Shown piece by piece: positions 22,001 to 33,070 of a DNA stretch of 64,000 bases. A program made the position numbers and the translations under genes. The notes below the pieces were generated by a model that saw only the letters and a list, made by a program, of their open reading frames with translations, was not told where the DNA came from and made no database searches. Origin of the DNA: Clarkia xantiana subsp. parviflora (taxonomy: Eukaryota > Streptophyta > Magnoliopsida > Myrtales > Onagraceae); contig JAPTYO010000005.1 of assembly GCA_036873135.1 (NCBI GenBank), positions 3,884,166-3,948,165 of the forward strand. The letters are read 5' to 3'. How positions within the stretch are numbered: position 1 is the first letter of the stretch; each line of letters starts with the position of its first letter.

Positions 22001-24150
22001 CTTTAGTATGATCATATGATTAGTATAAATGCAATAACAACTGATTACATCTAACTAAGAGCTCCGAGAGAGTTTCCCTATGAATAAAAGTTGTTTCCGA
22101 GACCGGACTAAAAAGGGATAAAGACTTTAGTATGATCATATGTTTAGAATAAATGCAATAGCAACTGATTACATCAAATTAAGAGTTCCGAGAGTTTTTC
22201 CCTATGAATAAAAGTTAATTCTGAGACCGAACTTAAAAGGGATAAAGACTTTAATATGATCATATGTTAAGAATAAATGCGATAGCAACTGATTTCATCC
22301 AATTCAGAGCTCCGAGAGTGTTTCCCTATGAATAAAAGTTGTTTTCGAGACCGAACTAAAAAGGGATAAAGACTTTAGTATGATCATATGTTTAGTATAA
22401 ATGCAATAGCAACTGATTTCATACAATTTAGAGCTCCGAGAGTGTTTCCCTATGGATAAAAGTTGTTTCCGAGACCGAACTAAAAAGGGATAAAGACTTT
22501 AGTATGATCGTATGTTTAGTATAAATGCAATAGCAACTGATTACATCTAACTAAGAGCTCCGAGAGTGTTTCCCTATGAATAAAAGTTTATTCTGAGACC
22601 GAACTTAAAAGGGATAAAGACTTTAATATGATCATATGTTTAGAATAAATGCGATAGCAACAGATTAAATCCAATTCAGAGCTCCGAGAGTGTTTCCCTA
22701 TGAATAAAAGTTGTTTCCGAGACAGAACTAAAAAGGGATAAAGACTTTAGTATGATCATATCTTTAGTATAAATGCAATAGCAACTGATTAATCCTAACT
22801 AAGAGCTCCGAGAGTGTTTCCCTATGAATAAAAGTTGTTTCCGAGACCGAACTAAAAAGGGATAAAGACTTTAGTATGATCATATGTTTAGTATAAATGC
22901 AATAGCAACTGATTACATCTAACTAAGAGCTCCGAGAGTGTTTCCCTATGAATAAAAGTTGATTCTGAGACCAAACTTAAAATGGATAAAGAATTTAATA
23001 TGATCATATGTTTAGAATAAATGCGATAGCAACTGATTTCATACAATTTAGAGCTCCGAGAGTGTTTCCCTATGGATAAAAGTTGGTTCCGAGACCGAAC
23101 TAAAAAGGGATAAAGACTTTAGTATGATCATATGTTTAGTATAAATGCAATATCAACTGATTACATCTAATTAAGAGCTCCGAGAGTGTTTCCGTATGAA
23201 TAAAAGTTGATTCTGAGACCGAACTTAAAATGGATAAAGACTTTAATATGATCATATGTTTAGAATAAATGCGATAGCAACTGATCTCATCCAATTCAGA
23301 GCTCCGAGAGTGTTTCCCTATGAATAAAAGTTGTTTCCGAAACCGAACTAAAAAGGGATAAAGACTTTAGTATGATCATATGTTTAGTATAAATGCAATA
23401 GCAACTGATTACATCTAATTAAGAGCTCCGAGAGTGTTTCCCTATGAATAAAAGTTGATTCTGAGACCGAACTTAAAATGGATAAAGACTTTAATATGAT
23501 CATATGTTTAGAATAAATGCGATAGCAACTGATTTCATACAATTTAGAGCTCCGAGAGTGTTTCCCTATGGATAAAAGTTGTTTCCGAGACCGAACTAAA
23601 AAGGGATAAAGACTTTAGTATGATCATATGTTTAGTATAAATGCAATAGCAACTGATTACATCTAACTAAGAGTTCCGAGAGTGTTTCCCTATTAATAAA
23701 AGTTGATTCTGAGACCGAACTTAAAATGGATAAAGACTTTAATATGATCATATGTTTAGAATAAATGCGATAGCAACTGATTTCGTACAATTTAGAGCTC
23801 CGAGAGTGTTTCCCTATGGATAAAAGTTGGTTCCGAGACCGAACTAAAAAGGGATAAAGACTTTAGTATGATCATATGTTTAGTATAAATGCAATATCAA
23901 CTGATTACATCTAACTAAGAGCTCCGAGAGTGTTTCCCTATGAATAAAAGTTGATTCTGAGACCGAACTTAAAATGGATAAAGACTTTAATATGATCATA
24001 TGTTTAGAATAAATGTGATAGCAACTGATTTCATACAATTTAGAGCTCCGAGAGTGTTTCCCTATGGATAAAAGTTGTTTCCGAGACCGAACTAAAAAGG
24101 GATAAAGACTTTAGTATGATCATATGTTTAGTATAAATGCAATAGCAACT
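22001..24150. repeat. 124-bp satellite, about 17 copies, with dimeric structure
   Basis: The phrase gggataaagactt recurs at 22115, 22239, 22363, 22487, 22611, 22735 and 22859, exactly 124 bp apart, and continues to 24150. Two monomer types largely alternate: one with ttgtttccgagaccgaactaaa and the other with ttgattctgagaccgaactt, giving a 248-bp higher-order repeat over much of the array. Monomers differ by a few bases. The array ends abruptly at the block beginning atgtaataaaggg. It lies immediately upstream of the copper ATPase promoter. Confidence 0.92.
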
Positions 24151-24312
24151 ATGTAATAAAGGGAACAGGGGATTGTGTCGGGACAAATGATGTTGCCTTA
24201 AACTTAGTCTAAAGGGAACAGGGGATTTCTAAAGAAGTTGTGCGACACAATCTTGATTTCAAATTACCGTGTCCTCAGATTAACACATAATAGTACACAA
24301 CTATTCCAAATG
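24151..24312. repeat. Block shared with positions 170-285
   Basis: This block carries aaagggaacaggggatt twice and ggacaaatgatgttgcc, as at 170-285, and directly follows satellite DNA as in the left end of the window. It leads into the target site of the hAT element. Confidence 0.6.
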
Positions 24313-24320
24313 GTTGTTAC

Positions 24321-25323
24321 TAGGGATGGCAACGGGTCGCGGGTACCCGCGGGGCCCCGACCCGAATTTGATCCGCCGACCCGCCGACCCGCGGGTCACG
24401 GGACGGGTTCGGGTCGTAATGAACCCGGGGCGGGTCGGGTACGGGTCTAGGGTCATGGGGCCCCGTAGACCCGCCCCGTTATACTTATATATATAATAAA
24501 TTTATACTATGTTCATTTATGACTAATATAATACTTAAATGAAATAATAAGGACCAAAATTGAAATAAATAAACTTCATCTTATTAGGGTTTGACAGATA
24601 ATTAATCCATCCCTCACAGAGCCCGCAGCCATCTTCCTTCTTTTTCTTTTAGCAGCTTCTTCTCAGATCTTTTCAACTTCTTCCCTCAAGACAACTGATG
24701 GTGACGGACCACTGCCAGACCTCGCCCTCGACTTCGCCCTCGCCTCGACCTCGACCAGACCTCGATCCAGACGGCTGACGGACCAGATCTCGCCTCACGC
24801 TCGCCCTAGACCTCGCGCTCGACCTAGCGGCGACCAAACCTAGACCTAGACGGCTGACGGACCAGATCTCGTCTCGCACTCGCCCTCGACCTCACGCTCG
24901 ACCTAGCGGCGAACAAACCTCGACCCAGGCGGCTGACAGACCAGATCTCGCCTCGCACTCGCCCTCGACTTAGCGGCGACCAAACCTTGACCCAGACGGC
25001 TGATGGACCAGACCTTGTCCTCGTGCTCGCCCTCTACCTAGCCCACGCATCCATCGCCACGCACCATATCCAGACTCCATCGCCACTCTAGATAAAGACT
25101 GAATCAGTATGTATATGCTTTTTTGGCTGAATCAATAAAATGGATCAGGTTTTATTAAACACGGGGCGGGTCGGGGCCCCGCGGGTCGATCCACGGGGCT
25201 TTTTTTACCCCAACTGACCCGCCCCGAAAGGTATGTGGGGCGGGTCCGGGTCTACCAGGCCGACCCGCGGGGCGGGTCCGGGGCTAGAGATACCCGCCCC
25301 GATCCGCCCCGTTGCCATCCCTA
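24321..25323. mobile_element. Non-autonomous hAT element, 1,003 bp, with 8-bp target duplication
   Basis: The left end reads TAGGGATGGCAACGGG and the right end is its inverted partner, CCCGTTGCCATCCCTA. Both are flanked by an 8-bp direct repeat GTTGTTAC (24313-24320 and 25324-25331), the size made by hAT transposases. Subterminal regions are very GC-rich, with many CGGGT/ACCCG motifs in both orientations. Inside there is no transposase frame; instead 24773-25040 holds about three and a half imperfect tandem repeats with a period of about 79 bp, rich in CTCGCCCTCGACCT. The intact duplication implies fairly recent insertion. Mobilisation would need a transposase from elsewhere. Confidence 0.88.
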
Positions 25324-25479
25324 GTTGTTACCTAATGCTCTGGCGGCGGCGGAGTATTTCGTGTGGACTGGCAGTAGTACATACGGTCTACTATGGAAAT
25401 ACGGCGGCGGAGTATTTCGTGGGTTTCTATGTGGGTACCTACCCCGGACAGTATTCTAAAACCACACCTATATTGATTC

Positions 25480-25835
25480 AAGACGTACATGATCATACTA
25501 AAGTCTTTATCCATTTTTAGTTCAGTCTTAGATTCAACGTTTATTCATAGGGTAACACTCTTGGATCTCTAAATTGGATGAAATCGGTTGCTATCGCATT
25601 TATTCTAGACATATATGATCATAATAAAGTATTTATCCCTTTTTAGTTTGGTCTAAGAATGACCGTTTATTCAAAGGGTACTACCGTATGTGGGGATTTA
25701 CCAAAGTTTTATCTATCTATATACCTTCACTTAGAGCTCCGAATTGGACTAAATCAGTTGCTATTGCATTGATTCAAGACGTACATGATCATACTAAAGT
25801 CTTTATCCCTTTTTAGTCCAGTCTTAGATTCAACG
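25480..25835 (-). repeat. Inverted, diverged copies of the 124-bp satellite
   Basis: Reverse-complemented satellite phrases occur here: gatcatactaaagtcttta (about 25490, 25788), aaattggatgaaatcggttg (25571) and tttattcatagggtaacac (25540). They make roughly two to three diverged units in opposite orientation to the main array at 22001-24150, with the hAT element between. Confidence 0.75.
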
Positions 25836-26633
25836 TACGCATACTTAGATCATATACGTCGAGTCGGCATGGGCTATAGCATCGGAGACGATAGGTGTAC
25901 ATAAAGTAATAAATAGTCATTCCCTCATGGTTAGAAAAAGTACCGACATCAGGACGTCATTTCTAACCCTAGATTTACTTAATGATATTCCTTAAATATA
26001 TTTTATTATTAAACTCTTCAACAACTACCAATATTAAGCTATTATCATTAATTATAAAATGAATTAATTTTGGATTAAAAAATTGGTTATGTAATGATGT
26101 GGTAACATAGTGCATTATGAACTCAACTGCGATAAATCAACTATATTAAATCCCTAGTGCTATAGTAAACGTGAGCACTCAGTAGTTAATACATCGAATT
26201 GACCACATAACATGGGCTATTATATGTATACATATGAAATTGAGTTTGAAAAAAAAAACTCAAGACGTATAATAATTAATATATCTAGTGTGCTGAGAAT
26301 TTATTAGGCTAATAAAATTAGTGAAGAGATAATGAGTGAAGATTGAGCACGCACTTTTGTGATTATCCGACGGAGAGCTACTCACATGTATAATCAGAGC
26401 CACCGGTTTCAACGGTGGATAATTTGTTAGTTCAACATAAGGGAATAGTTGTCCTTTAAACAAGTTATATCAATGTTATATACAACAGAATCGAGAGAAC
26501 TGAGGTGCGCATAGGATTATCAGGTAGTGCCCTATACTAACTGGTGGTACACACTACAATGCCCTCTTTTTTTAGAGGGTCGCGGCTAACATAAATTTGT
26601 ACCTAGATTTATCGCGTTTTCCTTAACTGATCG
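25836..26633. other. Intergenic stretch ending in a CACTACAATGCC repeat end
   Basis: No gene is seen. At 26552 the phrase CACTACAATGCC begins a short hairpin (ccctct...agaggg, about 26562-26579). The same 12-mer occurs at 32862 and, inverted, at 41618-41629, in the shuffled repeat family. It lies about 80 bp before the truncated diacylglycerol kinase exon, so the repeat probably marks the truncation boundary. Confidence 0.45.
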
Positions 26634-27948
26634 CAGAGTACATACGCAAAGCTCGGGTGCACTCAAGGGTGGTTTATGGCTTCTCTTTTCCATCCTGCAG
26701 AGAAGTAAGTTCATGAACTTCTCCTGTTATTGCAATGAAATCTATTTTGTTTCGAAAATTGTCCTTCTGTATGATAAAACCCGATATTTCTAAGAGATTA
26801 TGCTTATCAAAGTAGTAATTCTTGCTTTATCTTGACAAGATGATGGCTTTCTTGTTACGCAAGTTATTAACAAGACATCATTTTGCAGGAACATTGCTCA
26901 CCTTGCAAAAGTTAAGATCATGAAAAAACAGGGTGGATGGGAGGATCTTCTTATACCAAACTAGTAATATTCTTTTAGTAATATATATAGTGTGCTAATA
27001 CATATATGTATATATATAGTATTAGGTCTGTTGTGTGCCTCAACTTGCCAAGCTTTTCTGGGGGACTAAATCCATGGGGAACTCCAAACAAGAAGGAACA
27101 ACAGAAGGTGAGCACTATAAGTTATACTGCTAATTGTTATCCTAGATTTAAAATTTTGATATTCAGTGTTCAAACTATCAAATTTGTTGCTTTCCACTTT
27201 TTTTTAACTGAAATATGCAGTTGATAAAACTATTTTTGCCTACATTTTTTTTTAAATGTTGCTTGTTTTATTTATAGAATGATTGGACTCCACCGTATGT
27301 CGACGATGGCCTACTCGAGGTTGTCGGGTTCAAAGACGCGTGGCACGGGCTCGTCTTACTTGCCCCGAACGGTCATGGCACACGTCTTGCACAAGTACTA
27401 ATACTCAAACTCTTAATATTTCTCTCACAATCTGTTTTCTAAGAAAATATTCACTAAGTGTTATTGATACCTATCATTACTGGAAATATCTGCATTAGCG
27501 ACGAAAATATTGTACGAATACAATTTAAGTGTCTACTTTTTTAGACCCATTTGTACTTTCTTCATGTGATATACCAACCACAACTTTGTATAACATAGTT
27601 ACATGTATTTAGGCACATCGAATAAGGTTCGAGTTCCATAAGGGTGCCACGGACCATACATACATGAGAATCGACGGAGAGCCCTGGAAGCAACCTTTGC
27701 CAGTCGATGATGACACGGTCGTGGTCGAGATTTCGCATCTTGGGCAAGTCAATATGCTTGCGACTCACGACTGCAAATCAAAGAGCATGTACGATCCAAC
27801 AACACCAACAATACACGAGGCTGAGTCGCCGTCATATCACGGCGATGAAGAAGAAGATGGATCCGCTAAAGGAGAGGAATGGAAGAAGTTTGGAGCGGCT
27901 GAATCGTTCAAAATTCCCGATGAAGTCGATATTTCTCACCTCAGCTAA
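26634..27948 (+). pseudogene. 5'-truncated diacylglycerol kinase (accessory domain end)
   Basis: Five exons join in an open frame: 26634-26704, 26889-26963, 27020-27107, 27278-27394 and 27613-27948. They encode the C-terminal part of a plant diacylglycerol kinase: STYAKLGCTQGWFMASLFHP, then [51 protein letters not shown] and [13 protein letters not shown], ending in a natural stop. This is the accessory domain of enzymes that phosphorylate diacylglycerol to phosphatidic acid in lipid signalling. The ATP-binding catalytic half, start codon and promoter are missing; the reading frame meets a stop just left of 26634. All visible splice sites are intact and no frameshift is seen, so the truncation is recent or the rest lies elsewhere. 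The 57-bp third intron is short and AT-rich. Confidence 0.85.
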
Positions 27949-28370
27949 GCAAGGGCTGCCCTTATTCTTGGACTTGCAATCTTGAAGTAGGTTGCTTTGA
28001 AAAAATTCAACTTGTTATTGATATGTATTCAGTTATTAACATGTTATGTTTCGATATTATTACGTAATCGATCGATTGTCGGAATATCTAATCCATGAAC
28101 ATAAAAGTATAAACTTTGGATGAAGAAGAAGAAGAACAATGGGTTTTCAAGTGCAGTCCTTCCATACTAGCTCATTATTCATATCAAGATACCATTTACT
28201 TTTGAAGATAAAGAAATGTGTTCATCTGCTTACTAAGTAATTATGATATCTCAGATTACTAGATATAATTTTTTCTTTTAAAATGGCGTCACCAAGATGA
28301 ACGGCGATAACAATTGCTTATTGATTAACTAATCATATTTAAATTAACACAAAAGAGTATAGTTAATTAT

Positions 28371-28441
28371 TTTAGTTTAATATAGTGGTAAGTATTTCCT
28401 TCTATCACACAGTAATTCAGATTTGATCTCCGGCAATGGCG
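28371..28441 (+). pseudogene. Decayed tRNA-Asp pseudogene
   Basis: The stretch retains tatagtggtaagtatt of the D arm and the tRNA-Asp tail ctccggcaatggcg, but the acceptor 5' strand, anticodon stem and T arm carry many substitutions (cttctatcacac replaces the cctgtcacgc region). It cannot fold into a normal cloverleaf. Confidence 0.65.
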
Positions 28442-28895
28442 TTTTTTCCGCACATTTTCCCAGCTATGAATAATTTCCAGAAAAGAAAGCTATATAGAAG
28501 AGAAGAGATACACAATGATCAAGCTGAAAATCTAGAGATCATGGCATAGGTTTCTTGAAGATCAAGAAAGGAGATAGTTTCATTTCAAAGGGTAATTAAA
28601 TAAATGGAGCTAAGTAAATTTCTATGGGTATATGGCAAAAAAAAAAAGAGGTAAAGTTCTATGGTTTAGGAAACTTTTTTTTTTTTTTAAAAAAAAGTAA
28701 AGTTATATTGTTTAGGAAACTTTTCATTGCTAAGAATTTAATTTAGTCAATTGATAATACGAGAAATGAATAAGCATCAAAATTTACTTGATGATAAGCA
28801 ATACGAGAGTGGTAGTTTTTTACTTCATGATGATAAGCATGAAATTTACTTGATCATTATAATTCTTGTTAAGATTAATTAACATTAACAAAAAG

Positions 28896-28966
28896 GTCGT
28901 TGTAGTATAGTGTAAGTATTCCCGCCTGTCACGCGGGTGACCCGGGTTCGATCCCCGGCAACGGCG
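28896..28966 (+). tRNA. tRNA-Asp(GTC) with one-base deletion in the D loop
   Basis: The acceptor stem pairs GTCGTTG with CAACGGC, with discriminator G. The anticodon loop is CTGTCAC (anticodon GTC, Asp), and the T arm pairs CCGGG with CCCGG around TTCGATC. Compared with the copy at 40010-40081 it lacks one G in the D loop (tagtgtaag instead of tagtggtaag), giving 71 rather than 72 bases. The missing G is one of the conserved GG pair that contacts the T loop, so this copy may be non-functional. About 120 bp upstream is similar to the sequence upstream of 40956. Confidence 0.8.
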
Positions 28967-30382
28967 CATCTTTTTACTCATACATTTTCGTTATTTCTTG
29001 CTTCAATCGTGATCTCATTCAATGTTGTTGCCTTCAAAAACTGCATATATCATCTTAAAAAGGACGGATTCTGGGTTCTCAGTACGTATGTATAAGAAAC
29101 ATCATTGTATTATATCTCATTTAATGTCATTGCCTTGAAGCATAGTCTTGAAGGGACGGAATCTGGATTCTCAGTATGTAGGTTTAAGAAACATCATTGT
29201 ATAGATGTACTATTTTAATATGTGTTATATATAAACACCGCATTGCATATTCATCCCATGGTTAGAATAGGGTAATGCATGCACTTAGCTGTTAGTGTGA
29301 ATACAATAGGGAATAAGCAAACTATATTTAAATCGTGTTTCTTTTCTTATAATAATAACAATGTATATTTTTTTTATTTAAAAATCTCAAGTCGACTATG
29401 AGATGTTATTATATGAAACTACCTCTATATATATATATATTAATATAGGTCGTTAGGCGGGTAGGTGGATAGATATAGTAGGAGGGAGTTGGCGAAATAG
29501 AGGTAGCATGCGATGCAATGCAATGTATCAAGTCGATAAAAAAAAAAGTGGTTGAAATGAGTGGTACTAAATGTTTGACTATCACTACAAATGGAAGCTT
29601 TTTCTCGTTAGCAACTGCATATATATGCACAATCCATTACTATACTTTTATGACCCCAAATTTAACCAACAAGAAGTTGATCAATTAATCCATAATCTAT
29701 AGTCCAATGCTCTTTTATTAGGTTTATGGGTTAAGAACCTATGAAAGGTCTAAACTATGACTCATGTTAACGAGAGAGGTCTGAAATTTAAAAAGTTAAT
29801 AACAGAGGTCTGAAATTTCAGTTGTGTTGATAACAGCGGTCTCCGTTAGTTTTTTCCGTTAAAACTAACAGAAGTTGGTCACATGCTTGGCATGTGACTG
29901 GAAATAAAATAAATTTCCAAAAATGCCCTTCTATCAAGTGTGCCCCTCACATGCTTGAAGTGAAAAGACCAAAATGCCCTTGAAGCCACCATGACTCCAC
30001 CAACCGTACTCCGGCGACCACCACCGTACTCCGGCAACAACCAACCGTACTCCGGCGACCACCATTAAAGCTCCGATTGGGCCCAAATCGGAGCCACCGG
30101 CCCCGATTGGGCTCCGACCAGAGCCACAAAGCTCCGATCGGAGCTTTTTTGGCTTCGATCAGAGCTTTTTTGGCTCCGATCGGAGCTTTTTGGCTGATGT
30201 GGTGGCCGGAGTCGGGTCGCCGGAGCCGCGGTGGTGGTCGCCGGAGTCGGGTGGTGGTGGCCGGAGTCGGGTGGTGGTGGCAGGAGTCGGGTGGTAGGGT
30301 TATTGAAGTTAGTTTTGCACTGTGACTCGAGTGGCTCCAACTACTCTGTCTTACCTTTCATATAAAATTAGGGTTTAGGGAG
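28967..30382. other. Intergenic; GC-rich palindromic cluster at 30066-30192
   Basis: No gene is supported. From about 29950 the sequence becomes GC-rich, with repeated gtactccggcgaccacc phrases, and 30066-30192 contains several copies of the palindrome GCTCCGATCGGAGC and variants. Just before 30383, TATAAAAT and the telo-box-like TTAGGGTTTAGGG lie in a position suited to a promoter and 5' leader. Confidence 0.5.
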
Positions 30383-30793
30383 ATGGATCATGATGCTATA
30401 ATCTCTGAGGCAGCTGATCTTGATGGAAAAATCCAAACTTGTGGGGAAAATGAAGCAAATATACTGAATTCTGGTGATGAAGCAGCTCGAGAGGAGCAGC
30501 AAGAACTGATTGAGCCTCTTCTGGGTAAAATTAAGTCTGAGGATGATTCTGTTAGTTGCAACTTCAAATTTGGTTTTTTTACAAATGGATTCCTTTTGGG
30601 TGATGTTGAAAAACCAAGATCTTTCTCAGATGATATCGTTTATGAGGAAGCCAGTGTTGCAGAGAGAAGAGAATTGCAAGTTGAAAGATCATCTGGAGAT
30701 GAAAATGACTCACAAAATGATCTTTTTTTGAAAGAGGACAATTTACTAGGTCAAGATCAAAATTTCACCTCCGAGTACTGTAATCTAAAAACT
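30383..30793 (+). pseudogene. Orphan first exon of an unrecognised gene
   Basis: An ATG follows TATAAAATTAGGGTTTAGGGAG, a typical plant leader. The 137-codon frame is acidic and serine-rich (EEQQELIEPLLGKIKSEDDS, RSSGDENDSQND) and ends exactly in phase at a donor, ACT|GTAAGGATT. No domain is recognisable to me. No downstream exon follows: within about 40 bp the sequence becomes a Ty3-gypsy RNase H fragment. I read it as the 5' end of a host gene cut off by rearrangement. It could be a captured promoter plus exon, or the start of a chimeric transcript. Function unknown. Confidence 0.45.
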
Positions 30794-30828
30794 GTAAGGA
30801 TTAAAATTCTCTCTATAAAATACAGTAC

Positions 30829-31565
30829 TTGCCAACCATGGCGGAGCAATCAGAACAGCCAAATGAGGAAAATACTTGGGAAATGTACACTGATGGCTCT
30901 TCAAGTTCAGACGGATCAGGAGCAGGGTTTGTACTGATACCACCAGGCGGAGGCGAGCCCCTTCGATATGCTTTGGCCTTAACGTTTAGGGCCACGAACA
31001 ATGAAGCTGAATATGAGGCTCTTATCACAGGCCTCAAAATTGCCAAAGGTACGGGAGTTGGTCACTTAAGGGTGAAATGTGACGCGGGCCTGATTGTGAA
31101 TCAAGTCCAAGGACGATATGAGGCGAAGAGCCCGATGATGAGAAAGTACCTTCGCGAGGTGCAAGTCTTAAAGGAGAGCTTCAAAAGTTTCGACATCGAG
31201 GCAATCCCGAGGGAGGAAACGCGGAAGCGGATGCCTTGAGCAAATTCGCCTTGGGGGCACCCCTAGAGGAAAATCGGAAGGTGCACTTCTTGGAGAAGTT
31301 GATCTTGTCGACCACCGATCCATCGGAGGTGTGTGCTATTGAAGCAGGATCGGAGGAGGAGCCCACTTGGATGACCCCGATAGTCGCGTATCTGACCACG
31401 GGGGCAGTCCCCGATGATGAAGTGGTAGCTGACAGGATACGTCGGATCGAGGTTAATTATGTGATGGTGGACAATCAGCTATACAAAAAGGGGTGGTTCT
31501 CGACTCCTTACTTGAAATGCGTGGCTGAGCCCGACGCAAGTCGAATCCTTAGGGAGGTGCTATCG
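30829..31565 (+). pseudogene. Ty3-gypsy (Tat) RNase H fragment with frameshift
   Basis: The sequence parallels 47430-48150 of the intact Tat element: ENTWEMYTDGSSSSDGSGAG, then ATNNEAEYEALITGLKIAKG, which is the archaeal-type second RNase H, and the linker to integrase (DNQLYKKGWFSTPYLKCVAEPD). A small deletion near 31215-31225, at the point where the intact element has an EADALSKF-type motif, shifts the frame. Similarity stops at 31565, where the shuffled repeat phrase tatcgcattagagtgtctac begins. It is a dead piece of a related but diverged Tat copy, without LTRs. Confidence 0.85.
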
Positions 31566-31735
31566 CATTAGAGTGTCTACTCCAGTAAATTCGCTTCAGA
31601 ATCATTAGATATTCGCACATTTTGAACGAATGTCTTAGCTGGGGCAAGAGAAATAAAGCTTTTCAAATCCCTACTCCAGTAATAAGCATATGAGTGAGTT
31701 TATGAGATAGTTAATGGGACTGTGAGAACACATTG
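31566..31735. repeat. Shuffled repeat fragment
   Basis: Begins tatcgcattagagtgtctac (31562), a phrase found again at about 41545. It joins a gypsy fragment on the left to a copia fragment on the right, so it sits at a rearrangement junction. Confidence 0.5.
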
Positions 31736-32640
31736 TTATAACAAATCACAACTTCTTGTAAGAAACATAGTTGTGAATAGGATAAAGCAAAGAGGAACTT
31801 CCCATATCATAGGATTGCTGCCATATAGGTGGTTTGATAACACGTCCAGACCTGGTGGTCTTGACAATCTGTTGTTCAGAGGGGTCAGAACCATCAGAAA
31901 CCACGATGGGTTCATCATATGGTAGATGGATATCAGAAACTTGTTCAGTTTCATCATCAGAAGGGACATCTTGAATAAAATTATTATCATCATTATGGAC
32001 AGTGTCAATAAGAGTGGAAGGGGGTCTACATAATGCCTCCGAGTTTTGAGAATCATAAGAAGTAAAATCATTGGCATCTTATAAGGGTGGTTGTTCAAAG
32101 AAAATAGGTAACAAATCAGGTTTGCATTTTGCAAAAGGGAATACAGATTCTTTGAATATAACATCTCTGCTAACAAAGTATTTTTCATTTTTCAGGTCAT
32201 ATAATCTGTATCCTTTTTGAGTATCAGAATATCCAAGGAAAACACTTGGAATTCCCTAGATGCAAACTTGTCTGAAACCAATAAGTTCTTTGCAAAAACA
32301 AGACAACCAAAAACCCTTAGGTGTTTAACAGAAATATGAGACCCTTTAAAAACTTGAAGAGGACACTTTCCATTCAGAATTGGGGTGGGCATCAAATTTA
32401 TCAAATAACAATAAGTAAGAATACAATCACCCCAAAACTTATTAGGAATGTGGGCTTGGAGCTTTATAGCTCTTGCCACTTCCAATAGATGCCTGTGTTT
32501 GCGTTCAACCCTACCATTCTGTTGGGGGGTATAGGAACAACTAGACTGATGAATAATCCCCATAGTTGTGAATAAAGGTCTTACAAAGCCTTGGAGTAGA
32601 ATACTCCACAGCTCCATATTTAAAACCTGTAAGACCTAAT
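31736..32640 (-). pseudogene. Ty1-copia integrase C-terminal fragment, frameshifted
   Basis: On the minus strand, 32192-32617 encodes the end of a copia integrase core (CSYTPQQNGRVERKHRHLLE, ILTYCYLINLMPTPILNGK, HLRVFGCLVFAKN). The conserved GxP-type motif follows after a one-base deletion near 32258. The downstream GAG-pol linker is in other frames to about 31740 and has an internal stop. There is no reverse transcriptase or LTR attached. It lies upstream, in genomic position, of the copia RNase H at 42446, so it cannot be a simple continuation of that element and is either a second copy or a rearranged piece. Confidence 0.8.
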
Positions 32641-32679
32641 ACTGATTTAGGAGCAGTAATCTTCAATTTAGAGCGTATC

Positions 32680-33070
32680 ACTGCCATAGAGTGTCTACAT
32701 CTATGGCAGTGAATTTATCGAAATCAGTAGTACCACGGGCGATATAAGACACAATAACTTATTTAATTCATTTCGATAAACATGCGATAGATGTACATTC
32801 CTAACTCTACATCTTTCGTTATATCGAATTTATTTATGGCGAGCCCTTAAATAGATGTAGACACTACAATGCCGTACACATTCGATATAAGATGGTATCA
32901 CTGCCATAGAGTGTCTACATCCATGTTATTAGGTTCCAAGCGAATTTATCAGGCCATTTGGTACTGACTGGATAGTTAATTCCATCGGTAATATTATGAG
33001 ATATACCACGACAGTTAATTCTCACTATCCGGCATTAACACAGTACTGATTTAGTACTCTATTATCATTT
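32680..33070. repeat. Shuffled dispersed-repeat fragments
   Basis: Contains two copies of atagagtgtctacatc (about 32691 and 32908), CACTACAATGCC (32862) and ttaacacagtactgattt (33041). The segment from about 32884 to 32935 matches the inverted sequence at 41640-41710. Internal order differs from the related loci at 2.8 kb and 41.5 kb. Confidence 0.55.

Noticed and set aside
31722..32188. Overlapping frames as separate genes
   Set aside because: They are frame-shifted parts of the decayed copia integrase-linker region.
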